The position numbers were made by a program, and so were the translations under genes. This document shows positions 44,996-57,083 of a DNA stretch of 64,000 bases, in pieces. The notes below the pieces were generated by a model. The model was not told the DNA's origin. It searched no databases and was given only the letters and a program-made list of their open reading frames with translations. Each line of letters begins with the position of its first letter. The stretch's first letter is position 1. Source of the stretch: JAJPKK01 sp963807015. GTDB lineage: Bacteria > Pseudomonadota > Alphaproteobacteria > Rhizobiales > Xanthobacteraceae. The stretch is from positions 1 through 64,000 of the forward strand of contig CAWEAS010000023.1 of NCBI GenBank assembly GCA_963807015.1, read 5' to 3'.

Positions 44996-45967
44996 CTATT
45001 TCTTGATCGGTGTCTCCGGCACCGGCGTGAGCGGACCTTTGCCGGCTGCCCAGGACAACAGATTGTCGACGACAAGCTGATCCATGGCAGTCCGCGTGTG
45101 GAGCGATGCGGAGCCGAGATGAGGAAACAGCACGATGTTCTCCATCTCCATCAGCGCCCGCGGCACCTTGGGCTCGTTGACGAACACATCAAGCCCCGCC
45201 GCGAAAATCGTCTTGTCGCGCAGCGCTGCGATCAGCGCCTCCTCATCGACCACCGAGCCGCGCGCCACGTTGATCAAGATGCCGCGCGGCCCGAGTGCCT
45301 TGAGCACCTCGGCATTGATCAGATTCTTCGTCTCGGCGCCGCCCGGCACGATGATGATGAGCGTATCGACGTCGTGCGCCATGGCGAGGAGGCTGGGGTA
45401 GTGCTTGTAGGCAAGGTCCGCTTGCCGCCGCCGGGCGTGATAGACCACGGGCACGAGGAAAGCGTCGAGCCGACGCGCGATCGCGCGGCCGATCCGGCCC
45501 ATGCCGACCATTCCGACGGTGCGGTCGCGCAGCGTTCCCTTGGTCAAGGGGTACGGCCCTTGTTCCCACTTTCCGGCGCGCAAATAGCGATCTGCCTGCG
45601 GGAATTCGCGCACAGTACACAGGAGGAGGCCGAGGGTCGTGTCAGCGACCTCCTCGTTGAGCACATCCGGAGTGTTCGTGACGATGATGTCGTGCGCGCC
45701 GGCCCACTTCGCGTCCACATGATCGTAGCCGACGCCGAAGGTCGACACGATTTCGAGCTTGGGGAAACGCTGCATCAACTCGGCGCCGATCTTCTGATTG
45801 GAGTAAGTGACGGCGAAGCCGCGCACGCGGTCAGCGACCGAGGCGATCAACGCCTCGCGGTCGGGCGCATCGATCAGACGATGGACGTTGAAAGCAGCGG
45901 AGAGCCCTTGTGCGACCGCCGGCTTCGGTGGCCCGATCAGCAGGATGTCAGGGTTTGTGCTGACCAT
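44996..45967 (-). CDS. D-2-hydroxyacid dehydrogenase (glyoxylate/hydroxypyruvate reductase type)
   Basis: 323 aa. The NAD(P) loop is VGMVGMGRIGRAIARRL. The catalytic Arg is in NVARGSVVDEEAL, the Glu in DVFVNEPKVP and the His in FPHLGSAS. It would reduce a 2-oxoacid such as glyoxylate or hydroxypyruvate with NAD(P)H. It lies 65 nt downstream of the E2 gene on the same strand and may form one transcript with it and the aldehyde dehydrogenase. Confidence 0.9.
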   Translation of the reverse strand: MVSTNPDILLIGPPKPAVAQGLSAAFNVHRLIDAPDREALIASVADRVRGFAVTYSNQKIGAELMQRFPKLEIVSTFGVGYDHVDAKWAGAHDIIVTNTPDVLNEEVADTTLGLLLCTVREFPQADRYLRAGKWEQGPYPLTKGTLRDRTVGMVGMGRIGRAIARRLDAFLVPVVYHARRRQADLAYKHYPSLLAMAHDVDTLIIIVPGGAETKNLINAEVLKALGPRGILINVARGSVVDEEALIAALRDKTIFAAGLDVFVNEPKVPRALMEMENIVLFPHLGSASLHTRTAMDQLVVDNLLSWAAGKGPLTPVPETPIKK

Positions 45968-46032
45968 CAGTTACTCCTTCGGAAAGTCGGGAAAGCCGGC
46001 GGCTGACAATATGCCATGCGTGGCGGCACGCG

Positions 46033-47379
46033 TCAGATCATCAATCCGACCGGGTGCTCGGCGAAGTGCTTGAAGGCGGCGAGAAGCTGGGCTCCGAGCG
46101 CGCCATCGACCACGCGGTGGTCGCACGATAACGTCACCGTCATCTGGGGCTCGAAACGCACCCCGCCGTCCGCAGTCTCGACCGGCCGGCGCGCGGCGGC
46201 TCCGACCGCGAGAATGGTCGCGTGGGGCGGGTTGATGATGGCGGCGAATTCGCGCACACCATGCATGCCGAGATTCGAGATGGCGCTCGATCCGCCCTGG
46301 TATTCGGCGGGCTTGAGCTTGCGCGTGCGCGCTCGCGCGGCAAAGTCCTTCATCTCGGCCGAAATATCGCCGATCGATTTGCGGTCGGCATTTCGGATCA
46401 CCGGCGTGATCAGCCCACCGTCAAGCGCAACCGCAACGCCGATGTCGGAGCGGGCAAAGCGGAGGATGCGGTCCTCAGCCCACACGGCGTTTGCGGCCGG
46501 CACGCGTTGCAGCGCGAGCGCCAGCGCCTTGATGATGAAATCATTGAGCGACAGGCGGAACGCGGGGTTGCCGTCCGCGTCCGGCAGCGCTGCGGTGTTC
46601 GCCTCCTCGCGCACGGCCATCAGCCGGTCGATGGTCACGTCTGCGGTCAAATAGAAATGCGGGATCGTTCGCGTCGCCTCGACGAGACGCGTCGCAATCG
46701 TGCGCCGCATCGCATCGAGCGGGATCTCCTCGTAGCTGCCGGGTTCGTAAAGCGCCTTGACCCGATCCGCGGTCGACGCGGGCGCGCCCGGTGTAGCCGG
46801 GCGGGCGGCGATGGCGCTCTCGACATCGCGGGCAACGATGCGTCCATGCGGCCCTGACGGCGCGATGCGACCAAGATCGATTGCGTGCTCGCCGGCGAGG
46901 CGGCGGGCAAGCGGAGTAACGACGACGCCACTTGCAAGCCGCGCCGGGCCCCAATTGCGGTCGGGCGTCGCGACCTCGCGAAAGGGATCGAGTTTGATCG
47001 GCACGGCGACCGCGGGCGTCGGCGCGCGTGGATCGGCGAGCGCTGCGCTAACCGGCGCAGCGGCATTCAGTGTCGCGGGTTTGTTTGGGGCTGGCGCTTG
47101 CGCAGCGGTCGCCGGCGTGGTTGCGCGGGTTGCCGTGACGGCCTCACCCGTGCCGCCCAGCACGGCCACTACCGCGCCGACCGGCGCCACTTCGCCGGCG
47201 GCGACGCGGATTTCCGAAACGACGCCCGCCGCCGTCGCCGGCACCTCCATGGACACCTTGTCGGTCTCGATTTCGAACAGGTTGTCGCCGGGCTTTACCG
47301 AATCGCCGACGGCTTTGAACCACGTGGTGATCTTGCCTTCGGCGACGGTCTCGCCGAGCTGCGGCATCAGGATGTCCAT
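46033..47379 (-). CDS. Dihydrolipoamide acyltransferase (E2 of a 2-oxoacid dehydrogenase complex)
   Basis: 448 aa. Domains in order: one lipoyl domain with FEIETDKVSMEV (lipoylated Lys) at residues 1-75, an Ala/Pro-rich linker, a peripheral-subunit-binding domain (VTPLARRLAGEHAIDLGRI), and the catalytic domain ending DHRVVDGALGAQLL with the His/Asp of the active site. No E1 or E3 gene is in the window, so this E2 is either separate from its partners or belongs to an acetoin- or branched-chain-like complex encoded elsewhere. ATG at 47379, 12 nt after the upstream stop; a GTG overlapping that stop is an alternative. Confidence 0.88.
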   Translation of the reverse strand: MDILMPQLGETVAEGKITTWFKAVGDSVKPGDNLFEIETDKVSMEVPATAAGVVSEIRVAAGEVAPVGAVVAVLGGTGEAVTATRATTPATAAQAPAPNKPATLNAAAPVSAALADPRAPTPAVAVPIKLDPFREVATPDRNWGPARLASGVVVTPLARRLAGEHAIDLGRIAPSGPHGRIVARDVESAIAARPATPGAPASTADRVKALYEPGSYEEIPLDAMRRTIATRLVEATRTIPHFYLTADVTIDRLMAVREEANTAALPDADGNPAFRLSLNDFIIKALALALQRVPAANAVWAEDRILRFARSDIGVAVALDGGLITPVIRNADRKSIGDISAEMKDFAARARTRKLKPAEYQGGSSAISNLGMHGVREFAAIINPPHATILAVGAAARRPVETADGGVRFEPQMTVTLSCDHRVVDGALGAQLLAAFKHFAEHPVGLMI

Positions 47380-47390
47380 AGCCGGCCGTC

Positions 47391-48842
47391 TCACCAGCTC
47401 ATCGAAACGTACTGAGTCTCCATGAACTCCATCATGCCTTCATGCGCCCCTTCGCGGCCGATGCCGCTCTGTTTAGTGCCGCCGAACGGTGCCGCCGGGT
47501 CGGACACCAGACCGCGATTAAGTCCGATCATGCCGAAGTCGAGCTTCTCCGACACCCTCATGCCCCGGCTCAAATCCTTGGTGTAGAGATAGGCGACGAG
47601 CCCGTATTCGGTGTCGTTCGCGCGGCGGATCACCTCGTCTTCGGAGCGGAACGTCTGGATCGAGGCCACCGGCCCGAAAATTTCCTCATTGAGCATCTCG
47701 GCGCCGTCCGGCACGTTGGTGAGAACGGTTGCCGGATAGAAATAGCCTTTGCCGTCCGGCATCGCTCCGCCGGTCAGCACCTTGGCGCCCTTCTTCACGG
47801 CGTCCTCGACCAGCGCCTTGACCTTCTCGCGTCCCTCGGCATTGACGAGGGGACCGAGCGCAACGCCGTCCTGCAGGCCGTTGCCCATCTTCAGCCCCGC
47901 CATCTTGGCCGTGAGCTTTTGGGCAAACTCGTCGTGCACCTTCTCCTGCACGTAAAAGCGGTTCGCGGCGGTGCAGGCCTCGCCCATGTTGCGCATCTTG
48001 GCGATCATGGCGCCTTCGATCGCGGCGTCGATGTCGGCGTCCTCGAAGACGATGAACGGCGCATTGCCGCCGAGTTCCATCGCCGGCTTCACCACGTTGT
48101 CCGCGGCTTCATGCAACAGCTTGCGGCCGACTTCGGTCGAGCCGGTGAACGAGACGACGCGCACGCGCGGATCGTGCAGCATCGCCGAGACCACGGCGCC
48201 CGAGCGACGCGACGGGATGACGTTGACGACGCCCGCCGGCACGCCCGCCTCCTCGAGAAGCGGCATTAGCGCCAGCATGGTGAGCGGGGTCTCCGAGGCG
48301 GGCTTGAGCACGACCGGGCAGCCCGCGGCGAGCGCGGGCCCGATCTTGCGCGTCGCCATCGCCGCCGGGAAATTCCACGGCGTCACCAGCACCGCAATTC
48401 CCGCCGGCTTGTGCTGGACGAAGATGCGGGCACCCGAAGCGGGAGCGCGCGATACCTCACCGATGTTGCGCACCGCTTCCTCGGCGTACCAGCGGAAGAA
48501 TTCCGCCGCGTAGGCGACCTCGCCGCGGGAATCCGATAGCGCCTTGCCGTTCTCGAGCGTAATCAGCTTCGCGAGGCGCTCCGCCTGCGCCATGATGGTC
48601 TCGTAGGCCTTGCGCAAAATCTCCGCGCGTTCGCGCGGCTTGCACCCGGCCCAGCCCTCGAACGCGCCTTGTGCGGCATCGATCGCGGCCTTGGCGTCGT
48701 CGACGCTCGCGCTCGCAACCGACGTGATGACGTTCTCGGTCGCCGGATCGATCACGTCGAATCGCGCATTGTCGGACGCCTTGCGCCACTTGCCCCCGAT
48801 CCACAAATCGGTCGGAACATGCGCGAGCAGATTTTCATACAT
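47391..48842 (-). CDS. NAD(P)-dependent aldehyde dehydrogenase (succinate-semialdehyde dehydrogenase type)
   Basis: 483 aa. VTPWNFPAAMATRKIGPALA, FTGSTEVGRKL, MELGGNAPFIVF (catalytic Glu) and MGEACTAANRFYV (catalytic Cys) identify an ALDH of the GabD group; GLNRGLVSDPAAPFGGTKQSG is typical of succinate-semialdehyde dehydrogenases. It oxidises a semialdehyde to the acid. Start at 48842 after GAGGGA; the open frame extends upstream without homology. First gene of the run leading into the E2 and the hydroxyacid dehydrogenase. Confidence 0.9.
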   Translation of the reverse strand: MYENLLAHVPTDLWIGGKWRKASDNARFDVIDPATENVITSVASASVDDAKAAIDAAQGAFEGWAGCKPRERAEILRKAYETIMAQAERLAKLITLENGKALSDSRGEVAYAAEFFRWYAEEAVRNIGEVSRAPASGARIFVQHKPAGIAVLVTPWNFPAAMATRKIGPALAAGCPVVLKPASETPLTMLALMPLLEEAGVPAGVVNVIPSRRSGAVVSAMLHDPRVRVVSFTGSTEVGRKLLHEAADNVVKPAMELGGNAPFIVFEDADIDAAIEGAMIAKMRNMGEACTAANRFYVQEKVHDEFAQKLTAKMAGLKMGNGLQDGVALGPLVNAEGREKVKALVEDAVKKGAKVLTGGAMPDGKGYFYPATVLTNVPDGAEMLNEEIFGPVASIQTFRSEDEVIRRANDTEYGLVAYLYTKDLSRGMRVSEKLDFGMIGLNRGLVSDPAAPFGGTKQSGIGREGAHEGMMEFMETQYVSMSW

Positions 48843-49027
48843 GGCGTTCGTCCCTCGAAAGGATGATGTCATCCCATTATCGCAGCCGATCGCCGCGCGA
48901 AAGACCGCGGTCTCTATTTCATATGTTTGACATGAGTTGAACCACCACAGAGGCGGAAAGCGTACCACCGCGTTCATGGCAATGACGGCCGGATACGCGA
49001 TTGTAAGGGCTCGGCGAGGACGACCCG

Positions 49028-50161
49028 CTACTTTGCGAATTCGGCTGCAACGTCGGGGTGGATCGCCGTGGCTGCCGCGATGTCGGCGTCGGCGCCGGCG
49101 GGATCGCCGGTGCGCGCCTTCGCGAGGCCACGGCCGTAAAGAGAATCGGCGAGCTTCGGGTTGAGCCGCAGGGCAGCATCAAAATCATGGATCGATCGAT
49201 CGAATTCGCCGCGTTTGAAGCGCACCATGCCGCGGCTGCTCAGCGCCACGGCATTGCGCGGATTGACCATGATCGCGGCGTCGTAGTCCTCGAGCGCGCG
49301 ATCAAGCTCGCCCTTGTCGCGGAACGCGTTGGCGCGGTTGACCATCGCAGCGACCGAGCGCGGATTGAGCCGAATCGCCTCGCTGTAGTCGGCGACGGCG
49401 CGGTCGAGGTCGCCCTTGTCGCGCCAAGCGATGCCGCGATTATTGTAGGCGAGCGCATATTTCGGATCGAGCCGAATGGCTTCCGAGTAATAAACGAGCG
49501 CGTGGTCGAGGTCGCCCTTGAGGAGATACGCCGCGCCGCGGTTGTTGAAGGCGACCGCATTCGTCGGATCGATTTCGATCGCCGCCGCATAATCGTCGGC
49601 CGCACGGTCGAGGTCGCCTTTCTCGCGCCAGGCGTTGCCGCGGCCGGTAAAGGCCGGGGAATAGCGCGGGTCGATCCTGATCGCGTCATCGAAATCCACG
49701 ATAGCGCGGTCATGATCGCCCTTGTCGCGATAGGCGGAGCCGCGATTGACGCGGGCGATGGCGCTCGACGGATCGAGCCGGATCGCCTCGCTGTAGTCGG
49801 CAATGGCGCGGTCAAAATCGCCGCGATCGCGGAACGCCGCGCCGCGGTTGTTGTAGACGATGGCGTAATTTGGATCGAGCGTGATGGCCGTGCCGTAATC
49901 GGCGAAGGCGCGGGGGAAATCGCCCAGCGCGCGGTAAGCGAGACCGCGGTCGGTGTAAGCGACGGCGAGTTCCTTCGGCGAGTTCCTCCCCGAACGAATC
50001 ACCGCCGAGCAGCCATCGATCGCGATATTCGGCGGATAGGCGTTGCCTTCATTGATGCACAACACCCAATCCGACGGCATTTCTGCCGCCGCGGGAACTG
50101 CGGGCAGCGATAGGGCCGCAAAAGCAAAGCCAATCGCCTGCCAAGTGAAGAGTCTGATCAT
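49028..50161 (-). CDS. Secreted TPR-repeat protein
   Basis: 377 aa. Signal peptide (AIGFAFAALSLPAVPAAAE), then nine consecutive 34-residue TPRs with a strongly repeated pattern (YNNRGxAxRDxGDxDRAIADY). The near-identical units imply recent internal duplication. It would be a periplasmic protein-interaction scaffold. It stands alone; nothing nearby hints at a partner. Confidence 0.85.
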   Translation of the reverse strand: MIRLFTWQAIGFAFAALSLPAVPAAAEMPSDWVLCINEGNAYPPNIAIDGCSAVIRSGRNSPKELAVAYTDRGLAYRALGDFPRAFADYGTAITLDPNYAIVYNNRGAAFRDRGDFDRAIADYSEAIRLDPSSAIARVNRGSAYRDKGDHDRAIVDFDDAIRIDPRYSPAFTGRGNAWREKGDLDRAADDYAAAIEIDPTNAVAFNNRGAAYLLKGDLDHALVYYSEAIRLDPKYALAYNNRGIAWRDKGDLDRAVADYSEAIRLNPRSVAAMVNRANAFRDKGELDRALEDYDAAIMVNPRNAVALSSRGMVRFKRGEFDRSIHDFDAALRLNPKLADSLYGRGLAKARTGDPAGADADIAAATAIHPDVAAEFAK

Positions 50162-50297
50162 GACGGCACCATAGCATGAAACAAGGCCCGTAGGATGCGC
50201 AAAGCGCGGACTTGTCCGCGCGTGCGCACCGCCGGCCCATGGCGGTCCAGCAGCGCCCGCCGCGCAAATTCGCGATCAGGCCCTCGATTCTGAGGGC

Positions 50298-53096
50298 TCA
50301 CGCCGGAATCCGATCTCCCGGCACTTGCCCCTCGGTCTCGTCACGCGCAATGCCTGAGCGCTGGTAGACGTAGCCTATGCCGACCAGCACCAAGCCGAGG
50401 CCGATGAACGACAGGGCGCGCCAGATGCCGGCGAGCCCGGCGAGGTCAATGACGAATACCTTGGCGATGGTGAGCAGGATCACCGCGGCCGCGGCGAGCC
50501 GCGCCGGCTTCGAGTTGATAAGGAAGCCGACACCGAGCAGCACGACGCCGTAGGCGAGCCATACCGCCGAGAACGTATATTGCTCAGCGTCGCCGACGGG
50601 GCCGTCGGTGAGCACTGGCCCGTGGTAGAGCCGCATCACTTGAAGCGTCAGATAGGCGAGCCCCAGCAGCACGGCGACCCCCGCCGCCGCCGCGCGATAC
50701 GGCATCGGGCGCGTCGACTTCGCCATCAGCGCGAGCGTGACCGCGAGCACCGCCGGCAGCGCGTAACCAAGCAGCAGCAGGTTGAGGAAGACACCGCCGA
50801 CAGGCTTTCCCGTCACCAGCGGCAGGTCGAAGCCAAACAGGCCGAACACGATGCCAAACAGCGTCAGTGCGGCGATGACGAGCGCGGCAACATTGTGAAC
50901 GACATTGCGCGTGCGCACGCGCAGCCGTTCAAGGCCGATGGCGATCGCAAGGCCGACCGCGACATGCAGCGCCGTTTCGGCGAGCCCGCCGGGTGACGCA
51001 TAGATGTCGCCGCCGTTCATGGCGTGGCGGACTTCGAGAAAGCCGAACAGCACGGTGAAGAGGATCGCGGCGGCGTCCATGATGCGTGACGGAACGTCGT
51101 CGCGTCTTCGCCGCAGCAGGTAGCCGGCGGTCCAGAACGCCAGCGCCGGCACGCCATAGCCGTAGAGCAGCCAGTTAAAAAACGGCGTCGAGCCGACATC
51201 GGCGCCGACGATGCGCGGCTCCCAGGCGATCCGCGCCAGCACGAGCACGGCAACGGCTGCCGCGATCCAGCGCAGCATCGGGAGCGGGCGCTTCTCCGCG
51301 ACCCAAGCGACGCCCGGCGCCATCAAGGCAAGGCCGACCGTGAGCCAGCCCTTCTCGAGAGCGAACGAAAGCGTCAGCGCAAGCGCCGCAGCGCTGCCGG
51401 CCGCGTGGAGTGCTGCCGCCGATGGAAGCCCGGCCCGCGGCGGTCGTCGCGTCAGTTGTTCGGTCGCGACTGCGCACCAGGCTGCGAGCAGCAGGGCAAG
51501 GCCGGCAAACGGCAGGGAGCGTTCGAGCCCATAGATGCGGTAATAAAGCGCGATCAGGATCGCGAGCGGCGCGCCGACCGCGGTCGCGGCCCAGATGATC
51601 GGTGGCGCGGCGCGCTCATAGCGCCCCTGTGCGAGATAACCCGCGGCGCCGAACATCAACGCGAAAAATGCACCGAGCGCGACGTGGCGTCCGATATCGG
51701 TTGCCGATGGCTCCGGGGCAAGTCGGGTATCGAGTGGCGGCGCAACGAGATGTGCGAACTCATAAGGGACCGCCCAGGAGATGATGACGAGTGCCGCGAG
51801 GAACGCGGCTGCCGGCAGCGCGCCAACCGCCGCCTCGCTGCGCCAGGCGATCGCGACCGCCGCTGCGGTCAGCGCCGCGAACACGATCAGCGCCGCGGAT
51901 GGATGGGATTGCAGAACGACGATGATCGCGGCAGCGAGCAGGTACGCGGCGAGCGAAGCCGAGGACAGCCCGTCGATGCGCCCGGGTGCCGCCGCGGGGC
52001 CGAAATAGAGCCCGGCGACCACGAGGAGTGAGGCAAGGGCAAAGCCTGCGGTGACGTGGAAGAGGCTCGGCAGGAGCACGTCGGCCGGTCCCGTGGCACC
52101 GGCCATCGCCCAGACAAGGCCGAACGCCACTGCGGTGATGGCAAGCCAACGCCACAGCCGCGTGCTCGCGAGCGCGAAGGCCGCAGCGGTCACCACCGCG
52201 AGATAGATGTAGAGCGCCCAGTAGTTCGGCGTCGGCGACTGCACCAGCATCGGCACGACTTCGGCGCCCACGAGGCCGAGCGCCGCGAGCGCCGGTCCGT
52301 GCAGCAGCGCCGCGGCCAGCGTCGCGAGGGCAACGATGCCGAGCAGCACGAACGCCGCCCCCGGTCCGACGAAGTCATAGAGAGCGTAGGCGGCAAACAC
52401 CGTGGCATAGGCGACCGTGGTGCCTGCTGCCGTCAGGATGCTCGGGATGTGTGCTGCGGGGATGCCGCCGACCGCGGGTGAAGCGCCGCTCTCCCTGCGC
52501 CGCAACCACTCGCCCGCCGCGATGAGGAGCGCCGCAAGAAGTGCGCCCAGCGCGATGCGCACGCCGGGGCCGATCCAGCCTTGCTGAATCGAATAGCGCA
52601 CCAGGAAAATGCCGCCCAGCGCGAGCGCGACCCCGCCGATCCAGACGACCCAACGGGTGCCGAAGCGCTCCTCGAAGCTGGAGCTTGAGGCTCGCGCAGG
52701 CCGCGGGGGCGCCGATGGCGGGGCTTGCGGAGCGATGCGCGGCGGCATCGCCGGCGTTGCGACGGCCTCAGGCGCGGTCGTGGAGGCCGGCACTTCCGAT
52801 GGAGGCGGCTCTACCGGCGCAGCGGGTGCGGTCGGAGCGAGGGGGCCAGCCGGCGCTGCGGGAGCGCCCGGGGACGGTGCTTCACCCGCCGGACCTGCGG
52901 CGTCCGTGCGTCCCTCAAGTGCGCTCACCCGCGTCGTGAGGAGTTGCAGCGCCCGATCGTTTGCCGCCAGCGCTATGACGCGTCGCTCGAGCGCGGTGAG
53001 CCGCGACCCCGCGCTCAGGCTCGTGACCAGCGCGATGATGGCGATGACCGGGACAGCCAGCAGAAGCAGGACGCCAAGCACGATCAGGCCTTCCAT
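50298..53096 (-). CDS. DUF2339 polytopic membrane protein
   Basis: 932 aa. An N-terminal membrane segment (LIVLGVLLLLAVPVIAIIAL) is followed by a short coiled coil, a Pro/Ala linker (about 65-125) and SSSFEERFGTRWVVWIGGVALALGGIFLVRYSI, which marks DUF2339. Then come more than twenty hydrophobic helices to the C-terminus. Function unknown; predicted inner-membrane protein. Strand and spacing suggest it is monocistronic. Confidence 0.88.
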   Translation of the reverse strand: MEGLIVLGVLLLLAVPVIAIIALVTSLSAGSRLTALERRVIALAANDRALQLLTTRVSALEGRTDAAGPAGEAPSPGAPAAPAGPLAPTAPAAPVEPPPSEVPASTTAPEAVATPAMPPRIAPQAPPSAPPRPARASSSSFEERFGTRWVVWIGGVALALGGIFLVRYSIQQGWIGPGVRIALGALLAALLIAAGEWLRRRESGASPAVGGIPAAHIPSILTAAGTTVAYATVFAAYALYDFVGPGAAFVLLGIVALATLAAALLHGPALAALGLVGAEVVPMLVQSPTPNYWALYIYLAVVTAAAFALASTRLWRWLAITAVAFGLVWAMAGATGPADVLLPSLFHVTAGFALASLLVVAGLYFGPAAAPGRIDGLSSASLAAYLLAAAIIVVLQSHPSAALIVFAALTAAAVAIAWRSEAAVGALPAAAFLAALVIISWAVPYEFAHLVAPPLDTRLAPEPSATDIGRHVALGAFFALMFGAAGYLAQGRYERAAPPIIWAATAVGAPLAILIALYYRIYGLERSLPFAGLALLLAAWCAVATEQLTRRPPRAGLPSAAALHAAGSAAALALTLSFALEKGWLTVGLALMAPGVAWVAEKRPLPMLRWIAAAVAVLVLARIAWEPRIVGADVGSTPFFNWLLYGYGVPALAFWTAGYLLRRRRDDVPSRIMDAAAILFTVLFGFLEVRHAMNGGDIYASPGGLAETALHVAVGLAIAIGLERLRVRTRNVVHNVAALVIAALTLFGIVFGLFGFDLPLVTGKPVGGVFLNLLLLGYALPAVLAVTLALMAKSTRPMPYRAAAAGVAVLLGLAYLTLQVMRLYHGPVLTDGPVGDAEQYTFSAVWLAYGVVLLGVGFLINSKPARLAAAAVILLTIAKVFVIDLAGLAGIWRALSFIGLGLVLVGIGYVYQRSGIARDETEGQVPGDRIPA

Positions 53097-53197
53097 GATC
53101 CTGTCTCCTGTGCGGCGCGTTCGAGCGTCGACTCGCGATCACAACAATCAACCGAAATGCGCGCGACGAGCAGGCCGCTGATGCGGCGGCAAAAAAC

Positions 53198-53572
53198 TCA
53201 AGGCATCGGCGCGAGAGTGACGCCGAACCAGTTACCAATAAGAAAACAAGCAACGCCGATCAGGATGCCGACGACAAGGGAACGGTTCGAAATGAATTCC
53301 GGGACCGGCCGCGCATAGAGGAAACGCAACGTCAGCAGAATCACGGCAACGCAGGCGAAAAAGACGACCAGCGGATACGCGAGCACGCCGTTTCCGAACG
53401 GCCGCCTCTCGGCATAGAACCCGAACCCCACGCCGCCGACCGCCATGATCCCGAACCACCACGTGAGGATGTGAGGCGAGATCGGGACCGGCGGCGGACC
53501 GTCCTGCGATGGATCGCCGGGAGATCGACGCTCGGGGGACGGCCCTGAGGGCGCTGACGAGGTGTTTGACAC
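53198..53572 (-). CDS. Small membrane protein of unknown function
   Basis: 124 aa. A Ser/Pro-rich cytoplasmic N-terminus (about 30 residues) is followed by three membrane helices (LTWWFGIMAVGGVGFGFYA, LAYPLVVFFACVAVILLTLR, LVVGILIGVACFLIGNWFG). No family recognised. Upstream of the DUF2339 gene by about 100 nt and on the same strand; possibly co-transcribed. Confidence 0.65.
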   Translation of the reverse strand: MSNTSSAPSGPSPERRSPGDPSQDGPPPVPISPHILTWWFGIMAVGGVGFGFYAERRPFGNGVLAYPLVVFFACVAVILLTLRFLYARPVPEFISNRSLVVGILIGVACFLIGNWFGVTLAPMP

Positions 53573-53686
53573 GGTGGATCGTTCGATAATGCGCCCGAAC
53601 TCGTTGCAGGATCCAACCTACCACGGGCAAAATCGGCGCGCACCACCAAGCCGCACTTCCTCACGCGTGCTCAGGCAAGGCTACGC

Positions 53687-56593
<2,907 letters not shown>

Positions 56594-56679
56594 GATCGTT
56601 GCTCGTATCGACGCTCGCGCTCCACTCACCCGGCACAAAGCATGCTCGCCGTCGCGTCGCAACCGGACTTAAGTGGCGC

Positions 56680-56817
56680 TCAGAGATGGAATCCGAGGCC
56701 CATGATCCCGACGATGATCAGGTAGATGGCCACGATGTAGTTGAGGAGCCGAGGGACGAGGAGGATCAGAATGCCGGCGATGAGCGCGACCAGCGGCTGG
56801 ATGTGCGCAGAAATCAT
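56680..56817 (-). CDS. DUF3096-type small membrane protein
   Basis: 45 aa. MISAHIQPLVALIAGILILL and the second helix LLNYIVAIYLIIVGIMGL make up the whole protein, typical of DUF3096. Function unknown. The ATG at 56817 follows CGGAGCC. Too short for most gene callers but clearly conserved in form. Confidence 0.75.
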   Translation of the reverse strand: MISAHIQPLVALIAGILILLVPRLLNYIVAIYLIIVGIMGLGFHL

Positions 56818-56967
56818 GTGAGGCTCCGTCAGCGTCGTTGAAAACGGGCTACACCTATAAAGGTTCCGCCCGCCAATTCCACTGGCGGCAGACGTTTTTC
56901 CCAATCAATCAGGGCCTGAGCGTGTTTCGATCTGATAGGAATCGATCTGCTTTTAAGCGCTTTCGTA

Positions 56968-57062
56968 GTCATGGCCGGGCTTTCCCGGCCATCCACGCCT
57001 TTGCAGAACGTGGAAAAAAGACGTAGATGCCCGCGACAAGCGACGATAAGCGCGGGCATGAC
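56968..57062. repeat. Dispersed palindromic repeat element (copy 2)
   Basis: Outer ends GTCAT and ATGAC enclose three hairpins: ATGGCCGGG/CCCGGCCAT (56971-56992), TCCACG/CGTGGA (56992-57014) and ATGCCCGCG/CGCGGGCAT (57027-57059). The same layout as the element at 25615-25725, with different stem sequences that keep their pairing. The 180-bp gap that holds it has no gene. Confidence 0.7.
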
Positions 57063-57083
57063 GACCGAGAGGCGAATTCCGCG

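Noticed and set aside
49060..49950. Regular repeats of about 102 bases resembling a repeat array
   Set aside because: Period of 34 codons and the reading frame show these are TPR units of one protein, not CRISPR; there are no uniform spacers.
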